This document shows, piece by piece, positions 43,078-52,807 of a stretch of DNA of 64,000 nucleotides. Where the stretch lies: positions 731,001 to 795,000 of the forward strand of contig JACVTC010000015.1 of the NCBI GenBank assembly GCA_016946835.1. Reading direction: 5' to 3'. This DNA comes from Neocallimastix lanati (nom. inval.). Its lineage: Eukaryota > Neocallimastigomycota > Neocallimastigomycetes > Neocallimastigales > Neocallimastigaceae. A model generated the notes under the pieces. It was not told the origin of the DNA and did not search any database. It worked only from the letters and a program-made list of their open reading frames with translations. Each line of letters begins with the position of its first letter. Positions within the stretch are counted from its first letter, which is position 1. A program made the position numbers and the translations under genes.

Positions 43078-45942
43078 TTATTCATTCCCTATGCCCTCTA
43101 CTAATAATTGAATTAAGGCATCATTTCCATTACGGCGTGCAACCATTAATGGTGTTTCTCCATCTTTATTTTCTTTATTTACATCTGCTCCATGTTTCAA
43201 TAAATATTTAATTAAGCCTATATCTTCATATTTGTGGATACAGGCCTTAAATAATGGGGTTTCACCTTTATTATCTTCTCTATTAATATCTGCTCCATTT
43301 TCTACTAAAAATTCAATTAAATCCTTAATTTTATAATTGTAGATACAAGCTTTAATTAATAGTGTTTCCCCCTTATTATTTCTCTTATTTATATCTGCTC
43401 CATGTTCTATAAGACATTTAATTAAATCAGTAGTTTCTACTCGGAAAACATAAAATAATGGGGTCTCTCCATTCTTATCTTCTTTATTTACATCGGCTCC
43501 ATGTTCTATTAAATATTCAACTATATCTTTACTTCCATAAAGGCATGCAAAAAATAATGGAGTTCGAGAACAATAATCTTCTTTATTTACGTCGGCTCCA
43601 AGTTCTATTAAATATCTAATTAAATCTTTATTATTTAAAATGCATGCATTTGATAATAGTGTCCTTCCATATTTATATCCTTTATTTATATCTGCTCCAA
43701 GTTGTTCTATTAAATAATTAATTAAACTTTTATTTAAACTTTCATTGAAGTTGACCATAAATAATGGGGTCTCTCCATTCTCATCTTCTTTATTTACATC
43801 GGCTCCATGTTCTATTAAATATTCAACTATTTCTTTACTTCCATAAAGGCATGCAAAAAATAATGGAGTTCGAGAATCATAATCTTCTTTATTTACGTCG
43901 GCTCCAAGTTCTACTAAATATTTAATTAAATCTTTATTATTTAAAATGCATGCCTTTGATAATAGTGTCCTTCCATATTTATATCCTTTATTTATATCTG
44001 CTCCAAGTTGTTCTATTAAATAATTAATTAAACTTTTATTTAAACTTTCATTGAAGTTGACCATAAATAATGGGGTCCTTCCATTCTTATCTTCTTTATT
44101 TACATCGGCTCCATGTTCTATTAAATATTCAACTATTTCTCTATTTCCATTAAAGCATGCAAAAAATAATGGAGTTTGAGAATCATAATCTTCTTTATTT
44201 ACGTCGGCTCCAAGTTCTACTAAATATTTAATTAAATCTTTATTATTTAAAATGCATGCCTTTGATAATAGTGTCCTTCCATATTTATATCCTTTATTTA
44301 TATCTGCTCCAAGTTGTTCTATTAAATAATTAATTAAACTTTTATTTAAACTTTCATTGAAGTTGACCATAAATAATGGGGTCCTTCCATTCTTATCTTC
44401 TTTATTTACATCGGCTCCATGTTCTATTAAATATTCAACTATTTCTCTATTTCCATTAAAGCATGCAAAAAATAATGGAGTTTGAGAATCATAATCTTCT
44501 TTATTCACGTCGGCTCCAAGTTCTACTAAATATTTAATTAAATCTTTATTATTTAAAATGCATGCATTTGATAATAGTGTCCTTCCATATTTATCTCCTT
44601 TATTTATATCTGCTCCATGTTGTTCTATTAAATAATTAATTAAACTTTTATTTAAACTTTCATTGAAGTTGACCATAAATAATGGGGTCTCTCCATCCTT
44701 ATTTTCTTTATTTACTTCTGCTCCAAGTTCAACTAATAATCTAACTAAATCTTCATCTCCATCACAGCATGCATGAAATAATACGGTATTACCATCACTA
44801 TTTTCTTTATTTATATATGCTCCAATTTCAACTAAATATTTAATTAAATTAGTGTTTACAGTTCTTTTGGTGGTGCAAACCTTAAATAATGGCGTTTGCC
44901 CTTCATTATTTTCTTTATTTAAATCCGCGCCATGTTCCACTAAATATTTAATAAAATCTAAATTTGCATATTCGTTGACACAGGCTTTAAATAACGGGGT
45001 TTCCCCTTCATTGTTTTTTTTATTTATATCTGCTCCATGTTCCATTAAAATGCCAACTAAATCTTCATTTTCTTCATAACAGGCATAAAATAATGCTGTT
45101 TCACCATTATTATTTTCCTTATTTATATCTGCTCCAAGTTCCATTAAATATGTAATTAAACCTTTATCCACTTTTTTTTTCGTACATGCTTTAAATAATG
45201 CTGTTTCACCCTTAGTATTTTCCTTATTAATATCTGCTCCATGTTCCACTAAATATTTAATTATATTTTCATATTTTGTATCACAGATATAAAATAACAC
45301 CGTCTCACCATCCTTATCTTCTTTATGTATATCTACTCCAAGTTTTATTAAATATTCAACTAAATCTTTATTTCCACTAAGGCATGCATCAAAAAATGGC
45401 GTTTTACCAGAACGATCTTCTTTATTTATATTTAATCCATGTTCTACAAAATATTCAACTAATTCTTTATTTCCACTACGACACGCATGAAATAATGGCG
45501 TTTCAAAAAGATAATTCTCTTTATTTATATCGATTCCATGTACAATTAAATATTGAATTAAATGTTTCTTTTTATCAAGAATTACCTGATTTAAAAAGTC
45601 TGTATTATTTTTTATACCTTTCATTGATTTAATTTTGAATTTATTATTAGTAATGTGATGTTTTAAATTCTCTTTTGAAATACCCTGCTTATTTTTATAT
45701 TTAAAAAGTAACTCCTTAATAAATTCATTATTGTAAAAATTCATATTATTAAAAATAATAGATAACAATTTATTATTATTATTTTTTATGAATCTTTTTA
45801 TGAGAGCGGAAGATATTAAATCATCTTTATTAATTTTAAATATAAATTTTAATACTTCTGAAGTAAACTCATTATTGTTATATGTTTCTAATGCAATATC
45901 TCTCTTCGTTTTAATTTTATTTTTATTATCTTGAACGGACAT
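43078..45942 (-). CDS. Ankyrin-repeat protein, array copy 6 (954 aa, longest)
   Basis: About 24 ankyrin repeats. Four full three-repeat modules of exactly 306 bp each (module starts at the MVNFNESLNKSL codons near 44662, 44356, 44050 and 43744) have expanded the centre. Unlike copies 2-5 it retains the ancestral 3' repeats (VFRVETTDLIKCLIEHG and the NGADINRED repeat) without the fusion. The N-terminal half is almost identical to copy 3. The module sequences are so alike (FFACFNGNREIVEYLIEHG twice in a row) that the last expansions are recent. Frame intact. Confidence 0.85.
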   Translation of the reverse strand: MSVQDNKNKIKTKRDIALETYNNNEFTSEVLKFIFKINKDDLISSALIKRFIKNNNNKLLSIIFNNMNFYNNEFIKELLFKYKNKQGISKENLKHHITNNKFKIKSMKGIKNNTDFLNQVILDKKKHLIQYLIVHGIDINKENYLFETPLFHACRSGNKELVEYFVEHGLNINKEDRSGKTPFFDACLSGNKDLVEYLIKLGVDIHKEDKDGETVLFYICDTKYENIIKYLVEHGADINKENTKGETALFKACTKKKVDKGLITYLMELGADINKENNNGETALFYACYEENEDLVGILMEHGADINKKNNEGETPLFKACVNEYANLDFIKYLVEHGADLNKENNEGQTPLFKVCTTKRTVNTNLIKYLVEIGAYINKENSDGNTVLFHACCDGDEDLVRLLVELGAEVNKENKDGETPLFMVNFNESLNKSLINYLIEQHGADINKGDKYGRTLLSNACILNNKDLIKYLVELGADVNKEDYDSQTPLFFACFNGNREIVEYLIEHGADVNKEDKNGRTPLFMVNFNESLNKSLINYLIEQLGADINKGYKYGRTLLSKACILNNKDLIKYLVELGADVNKEDYDSQTPLFFACFNGNREIVEYLIEHGADVNKEDKNGRTPLFMVNFNESLNKSLINYLIEQLGADINKGYKYGRTLLSKACILNNKDLIKYLVELGADVNKEDYDSRTPLFFACLYGSKEIVEYLIEHGADVNKEDENGETPLFMVNFNESLNKSLINYLIEQLGADINKGYKYGRTLLSNACILNNKDLIRYLIELGADVNKEDYCSRTPLFFACLYGSKDIVEYLIEHGADVNKEDKNGETPLFYVFRVETTDLIKCLIEHGADINKRNNKGETLLIKACIYNYKIKDLIEFLVENGADINREDNKGETPLFKACIHKYEDIGLIKYLLKHGADVNKENKDGETPLMVARRNGNDALIQLLVEGIGNE

Positions 45943-46209
45943 TTTTTTTTTATTATAATTATTATTATAGTTTTAATATAAATAGTTAATAATTTTGTCG
46001 GTATTTAATATTTTTTTAGAAATAAAAATCACAACAAATATATATAATTTATGTAAATATTTTTTTTTTTATTTTTATTTTTATAATAACAGTATAGATT
46101 TAGATTACTAATATACTAATTTATAATAATTAGTATTCATAAATGCAACTAAATAATTAATAATAACCAATCAGGATTAATTTCTACTATTTATATTATA
46201 ATTAAAAAA

Positions 46210-46913
46210 GGTTATATTAGCTATGTCCAATATACAATAGGTTATTTTTTTTTTTTTTTTCATTTTGTTGTACGCGTTTTTTGAGAGTCTTTAATGAAAA
46301 AAATAATTTAATGCGATTAAATATCTTTTTGCTGTAATATCCGAGTCTACTTGAGCATCTTCAGCAATACTGTCTTCATACAACTTCTTTTCCTTTCTTT
46401 TGTTGAGATTTCAGTAATTTTGAATGGTGGCTAAGTAATTTGTTGGATGTTACATACTTTATTAATTTCTTTTGCTTTCAAGTGGTCATAAATAGCAGCA
46501 TACTAAATTGGGTCGTTTTTGTTTCCTTGTAAGTTTGTCTATGGAGAAGCTAGTAGTCATTTTAAATTGAGATTCTTAATCTTTTATTGAATAATAAAAT
46601 TTTATTAATAAAGTTATTTATTGAATAATAAGATTTTATTAATTAAGTTATTTATTGAATATAATATTTTATTAATAAGAGTTATTCACAAATGTTTAAT
46701 ATAAATAAAATTTACATGTACTTATACTAAAATCTTGCTTGTTCTAAAATACTTTCAATTAATTACAGTATATTAGGTTTATATTAATAATTTATATATT
46801 ATTATTATTCTAGAGTTATCTAATATATAAATTCACCTTTTGCTAACAATTATTATTATTATTATTCGTAATGTAATTAAAAAAAGTCAAATTATTTATG
46901 TCCTTTATCAATA
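46210..46913 (-). mobile_element. Ty1/copia-like remnant, spacer copy 6
   Basis: Gag-like ATG at 46560. It keeps the CTTTCAAGTGG segment (so AIYDHLKAKE is encoded in the shifted frame), as in spacer copies 0 and 7, whereas copies 1-5 have lost it. Confidence 0.45.
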
Positions 46914-47016
46914 AATTAAAAAAAAAATATTTAATTAAAAAATTAGTATTTTGGAGTTAATCACTTTAAAATAATAAAATAAATAGTTATTAGGATATTA
47001 AAATTTAAAAGTAAAA

Positions 47017-47017
47017 A

Positions 47018-47049
<32 letters not shown>

Positions 47050-47190
47050 AAAATAATAATAATAATAATAATTATAATAATGAAAAATAATAATAATTAA
47101 ATAATAATTGTAATAATAATGATAAAAATAATAATAATAATAATAACTATAATAATAATAGTAGTAGTAGTAACAATTATAATAATAATA
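47017..47190. repeat. TAA/TAG microsatellite, spacer copy 6
   Basis: Same composite words (TAATGAAAAATAATAATAAT, ATTGTAATAATAATGATAAA) as the arrays at 31086 and 36451. Confidence 0.85.
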
Positions 47191-47393
47191 TCTGTAATAT
47201 AATACTAAATAAATAAATAAATAAAATATTAAATATAATATTATAATATATAAATAAATTAATAGAATATCTAATATAAATAATTTTATTAGTAATATAA
47301 ATAAAAAAGATAATAAATAATAATTCAAATTTAGTAAATGTTGTAGAAATACATTATAGTATTAATGATATAAAAATATAATTAAAAAAAAAA

Positions 47394-47476
47394 TTTTTTT
47401 TCTTTTTTAATGACAGAAAAATTGTTTCACCTTTATTAATTAAATATTTGATAAAATTCATGTAATAAAAAAAAAA

Positions 47477-47516
<40 letters not shown>

Positions 47517-48326
47517 TAAAAAAATAAATATAAAAATAAAAAGCAAAATAAAATAAAATAATGGTATAATATATTCTAGTTTCTTTTAATTAATATCTGT
47601 AAGACTTCATAAAATCAATATTATACTGAAGTATATTAATTATTTTTGACTTCACAATGTTGATCATAATTTTAAGATACGAAATTATGATCTTTTTTGG
47701 TTGCGCTAGCCCTGCTGACCTGTCTTACTGTTTCTTCAGCATTGATGCTCTTGGTAATAGTAATACGATTCGATTGAACAAAGACCATTGCTGGCCAATA
47801 GCAATAGGTATAATCGATGGAAGAAAAGCCGCAGTAACCACCAAGAATGGAATATAAGAATAAGCATTTGATTTTTATCTGGAACTTAAATAGATCCTTC
47901 CATTCCCATATGAAAGATCAGGATATTCTTAATAAAGCTTTATAAAATCTGATGTTTCTTCGAATCTATTTTTTTGTCATAAAATTCAGCTTTAATAGAA
48001 TTGATTTTCATATCTCTTTTCCAATAAAACTCCTTGATTTTTTTATCGTTACTTCGTTACTACCTCTTTTCTCTAATTTACTTTTAAGAGTTCTACTTTC
48101 TTTCGTCCGGGTATATTTTCTATATTTTTGGAATATTATTAACTAAATAGGAAATAATACATTTTGAATCTTTCCATTTTTCAAAACATCTAACTTGAGA
48201 CAAAGCATATTTATCTGACAATGAAGGAATATTTAAATCTTTTGAAATAGAATATACAGTAATAAAAGAATTGGATTTGTGTAAACCTACAATCCATCTT
48301 AATCCTTTATTAATTAATTTCTAAGT
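47394..48326 (-). mobile_element. 5'-truncated LINE fragment between ankyrin copies 6 and 7 (most diverged copy)
   Basis: Same boundaries. It carries private changes (AAATTATGATC, CATTTATCTGACAATGAAGG) and a ~24 bp deletion around 47773-47776, where sister copies read TTGAACCTATTGAACAAA. It lies 3' of gene copy 7, so copy 7 is the outermost unit that carries the insert. Confidence 0.7.
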
Positions 48327-48622
48327 AAAAAAAAAATTATATAATAATAGTAATTAAAAAAAAAAATAAAATAGTTTTTATAAAATAAAAAATTATTAAA
48401 TAATAAGTAATAAATAATAATTTATGGTCAAATTTTATTTATTTTATTTTATTAATTTATATATATAAATATATATTTTTATATATATAATTAATATTTT
48501 ACATTTTGATTTATTTTTTTTTCTTTTTTCTAATATTTTAGATATTTTATTTTATATCAATAAAATGATGTAATTATTTTTTTTTTTTTGCTTTTTTTGT
48601 TTTAAAATTATAGTCTTTAAAA

Positions 48623-50971
48623 TTATTCATTCCTTATGCCCTCTACTAATAATTGAATTAAGGCATCATTTCCATTACGGCGTGCAACCATTAATGGTGT
48701 TTCTCCATCTTTATTTTCTTTATTTACATCTGCTCCATGTTTCAATAAATATTTAATTAAATCTATATCTTCATATTTGTGGATACAGGCTTTAAATAAT
48801 GGGGTTTCACCTTGATTATCTTCTCTATTAATATCTGCTCCATTTTCTACTAAAAATTCAATTAAATCCTTAATTTTATATTCGTAGATACAAGCTTTAA
48901 TTAATAGTGTTTCCCCCTTATTATTTCTCTTATTTATATCTGCTCCATGTTCTATAAAACATTTAATTAAATCGGTAGTTTCTACTCGGAAAACATAAAA
49001 TAATGGGGTCTCTCCATTCTCATCTTCTTTATTTACATCGGCTCCATGTTCTATTAAATATTCAACTATTTCTCTATTTCCATAAAGACATGCAAAAAAT
49101 AATGGGGTTTGAGAATCATAATTTTCTTTATTCACGTCGGCTCCACGTTCTACTAAATATCTAATTAAATTTTTATTATTTAAAATGCATGCCTTTAATA
49201 ATAGTGTCGTTCCATATTTATTTACTTTATTTATATCTGCTCCAAGTTGTTCTATTAAATAATTAATTAAACTTTTATTTAAATTTTCATGGGAGTTGAC
49301 CATAAATAATGGGGTCTCTCCATCCTTATCTTCTTTATTTACATCGGCTCCATGTTCTATTAAATATTCAACTATTTCTCTATTTCCATTAAGGCATGCA
49401 AAAAATAATGGGGTTTGAGAATTATGATTTTCTTTATTTATATCTGCGCCTTGTTCCACTAAATATTTAATTAAATCTACATCGGCATCTTCTCTGACAC
49501 AGGCTTTAAATAATGGGGTTTCTCCCTTATTATTTTCTTTATTTACCTCTGCTCCAAGTTCAACTAAGAATCTAACTAAATCTTCATCTCCATCAAGGCA
49601 TGCATGAAATAATACGGTATTACCATACCTATTTTCTTTATTTATATCTGCTCCAATTTCAACTAAAAATCTAATTATATCTTTATATCTATAATGATAT
49701 ACATAAAGCAATGGGGTTGTAGCATGACAATTCTCTTTATTTAAATCGACTCCAATTTCTACTAAAAATCTAATAAATCTTTTATTTTTATTATAACATG
49801 GAGAAAATAATATAATACCCCCAGTATTATCTTCTATATTTATATCTGCTCCACTTTTCACTAAATATTTAATTAAATTAGTGTTTACAATTCCATTGGT
49901 GGTGCAAACCTTAAATAATGGCGTTTGCCCTTCATTATTTTCTTTATTTACATCGGCACCATGTTCCACTAAATATTTAATAAAATCTAAATTTGCTTTT
50001 TTTTTTTCGTTGACACAGACTTTAAATAACGGTGTTTCCCCCTCATTATTTTTTTTATTTATATCTGCTCCAAGTTCCATTAAAATGCCAACTAAATCTT
50101 CATTTTCTTCATAACAGGCATAAAATAATGCTGTTTCACCTTTATTATTTACCTTATTTATATCTGCTCCATGTTCCACTAAATATTTAATTATATTTTC
50201 ATATTTTATATCATCGATATAAAATAACATCGTCTCACCATCCTTATCTTCTTTATGTATATCTACTCCAAGTTTTATTAAATATTCAACTAAATCTTTA
50301 TTTCCACTAAGGCATGCATCAAAGAATGGCGTTTTACCATAACTATCTTCTTTATTTATATCTGAACCATGTTCTATCAAATATAAAACTAAATCTTTAT
50401 TTCCACTAAGGCATGCATCAAAAAATGGCGTTTTACCAGAACGATCTTCTTTATTTATATTTAATCCATGTTCTACAAAATATTCAACTAATTCTTTATT
50501 TCCACTACGACATGCATGAAATAATGGCGTTTCACCAACATAATTTTCTTTATTTATATCGGTTCCATGTACAATTAAATATTGAATTAAATGTTTCTTT
50601 TTATCAAGAATTACCTGATTTAAAAAGTCTGTATTATTTTTTACATCTTTCATTACTTTAATTTTAAATTTATTATTAGAAATGTGATGTTTTAAATTCT
50701 CTTTTGAAATACCTTGCTTATTTTTATATCTAAAAAGTAACTCCTTAATAAATTCATCATTATAAAATTTCATATTCTTAAAAATAATATTTAATAATTT
50801 ATTATTATTATCTTCTATAAATCTTTTTATGAGGGCAGAAGAAATTAGATCATCTTTATTAATTTTTAATATAAATTTAAATACTTTTGAAGAAAACTTA
50901 TTATTGTCATATGTTTTCAATGTAATATCTCTCTTGGTTTTAATTTTACTTTTATTATCTTGAATGATCAT
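48623..50971 (-). CDS. Ankyrin-repeat protein, array copy 7 (782 aa)
   Basis: About 19 ankyrin repeats and the C-terminal cap (LLVEGIRNE). The N-terminus is the most diverged of the array: MIIQDNKSKIKTKRDITLKT, with the family domain otherwise preserved (DLISSALIKRFIEDNNNKLL). One repeat is missing relative to copy 8: VEHGADINKVNNKGETALFY fuses two repeats and removes the KKKVDKGLITYL block. It has a single three-repeat module (NLNKSLINYLIEQLG) and keeps SGADINIEDNTG and the TTDLIKC repeat, i.e. the ancestral architecture shared with copies 1 and 8. Confidence 0.85.
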   Translation of the reverse strand: MIIQDNKSKIKTKRDITLKTYDNNKFSSKVFKFILKINKDDLISSALIKRFIEDNNNKLLNIIFKNMKFYNDEFIKELLFRYKNKQGISKENLKHHISNNKFKIKVMKDVKNNTDFLNQVILDKKKHLIQYLIVHGTDINKENYVGETPLFHACRSGNKELVEYFVEHGLNINKEDRSGKTPFFDACLSGNKDLVLYLIEHGSDINKEDSYGKTPFFDACLSGNKDLVEYLIKLGVDIHKEDKDGETMLFYIDDIKYENIIKYLVEHGADINKVNNKGETALFYACYEENEDLVGILMELGADINKKNNEGETPLFKVCVNEKKKANLDFIKYLVEHGADVNKENNEGQTPLFKVCTTNGIVNTNLIKYLVKSGADINIEDNTGGIILFSPCYNKNKRFIRFLVEIGVDLNKENCHATTPLLYVYHYRYKDIIRFLVEIGADINKENRYGNTVLFHACLDGDEDLVRFLVELGAEVNKENNKGETPLFKACVREDADVDLIKYLVEQGADINKENHNSQTPLFFACLNGNREIVEYLIEHGADVNKEDKDGETPLFMVNSHENLNKSLINYLIEQLGADINKVNKYGTTLLLKACILNNKNLIRYLVERGADVNKENYDSQTPLFFACLYGNREIVEYLIEHGADVNKEDENGETPLFYVFRVETTDLIKCFIEHGADINKRNNKGETLLIKACIYEYKIKDLIEFLVENGADINREDNQGETPLFKACIHKYEDIDLIKYLLKHGADVNKENKDGETPLMVARRNGNDALIQLLVEGIRNE

Positions 50972-51240
50972 ATTTTTTTTTATTATTATTATTATAATTT
51001 TAATAGAAATAGTTAATAGTTTTATTGGTATTTTATATTTTTTTAGAAATAAAGATCACAACAAATATATATAATTTATGTAAATATTTTTTTTTTATAT
51101 ATTTATTTTTATAATAACAGTATAGATTTAAATTATAACTAATACTAATTTATAGTAATTAATATTTATAAATGTAACTAAATAATTAATAATAATTTTA
51201 ATCGGGATTAATTTCTACTATTTATATTATAATTAAAAAA

Positions 51241-51964
51241 GGTCATATTAGCTATGTCCAATATACAATAGGTTATTTTTTTTTTTTTTGTTTTTTTTTT
51301 GCATTTTGTTGTACGCTTTTTTTGAGTGTCTTTAATGAAAAAAAAACTTTAATGCGATTCAATAACTATTTACTATAATATCCGAACCTAACTGAGCATC
51401 TTTAGCAATGCTGTCTTCATACAACTTCTTTTCCTTTCTTTTGTTGAGATTTCAGTAATTTTGAATGGTGGCTAAGTAATTTGTTAGATGTTACATATTT
51501 TATTAATTTCTTTTGCTTTCAAGTGGTCATAAATATCAGCATACCAAATTGGGTCGTTTTTGTTTCCTGGTAAGTTGTCTATGGAGAAGTTAGTAGTCAT
51601 TTTAAATTGAGATTCTTAATCTTTTATTGAATAATAAAATTCTATTAATAAAGTTATTTATTGCATATAAGATTTTATTAATAAAATTATTTATGGCATA
51701 TAATATTTTATGAATAAAGTTATTTATAAATAACAATAAAGAGTTATTTACAAATGTTTAATATAAATAAAATTTACATGTACTTACACTAAAATCTTGC
51801 TTGTTCTAAAATACTTTTAATTAATTACAGTATATTAGGTTTATATTAATAATTTATATATTATCATTATTCCAGAGTTATTTAATATATAAATTCACCT
51901 ATTGCTAACAATTATTATTATTTGTAATATAATTAAAAAGGTCATACTCATATTATTTATATCC
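51241..51964 (-). mobile_element. Ty1/copia-like remnant, spacer copy 7 (best-preserved gag-like start)
   Basis: From ATG 51600 the minus frame reads MTTNFSIDNLPGNKND, then PIWYADIYDHLKAKEINKIC, without the +1 shift present in all other copies, up to a stop after NI. The L-x-G-x-K-N...W...I...L..K spacing agrees with Ty1/copia gag N-termini. Flanking motifs are at 51241-51259 and about 51940-51964. The internal region is deleted: the frame decays within ~80 codons and meets the second motif. Confidence 0.5.
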
Positions 51965-52066
51965 TTTATACATAAATTAAAAAAAAAATATTTAATTAAA
52001 AAATTAGTATTTTGGAGTTTATAAAATAAATAGTTATTAGGATATTGAAATTTAAAAGTAAAAAAT

Positions 52067-52174
52067 GATAATAATAATAATAATAATATTAATATTAATA
52101 TAAATATTAATAATGAAAAATAATAATAATTAAATAATAATGGTAATAATAATAATAATAATTAAATAATAATT

Positions 52175-52216
<42 letters not shown>

Positions 52217-52233
52217 GTAGTAGTAGTAGTAAC

Positions 52234-52282
<49 letters not shown>
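52067..52282. repeat. TAA/TAG microsatellite, spacer copy 7
   Basis: Two (TAA)n runs separated by ATTGTAATAA, a TAG block and TAACAA. A spurious 80-codon poly-Leu ORF spans it on the minus strand. Confidence 0.9.
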
Positions 52283-52807
52283 TGTGTAATAGAATACTAA
52301 ATAAATAAAAAAATAAAATATTAAATATAATATTATATAAATAAATCAATAGAATATCTAATATGAATAATTATATTAGTACTACAAATAAAAAAGATTA
52401 TAAATAATAATTCAAATTTAACAAATGTTGTAGAAATATATATACTATTAATGTTATAAAAATATAATTAAAAAAAAATTAAATAAAAAATTAAATAAAA
52501 ATAGTGAATAAAAAAAAAATAAATAAAATAGTTTTAATAAAATAAAAAATTATTAAATAATAAGTTATAAATAATAATTTATGGTCACTTTTATTTATTT
52601 TATTTTATAAATTTATATATATAAATATATATTTTTAATATAATTAATATTTTACATTTTGATTTCTTTTTTTTTCTTTTTTCTAATATTTTAGATATTT
52701 TAATATTATATCAATAAAATGATGTAATTATTTTTTTTTATTTATTATTTTTTATTTTTTTTTTTTTTTTTTTTGCATTTTTTGTTCTAAAATTATAGTC
52801 TTTAAAA

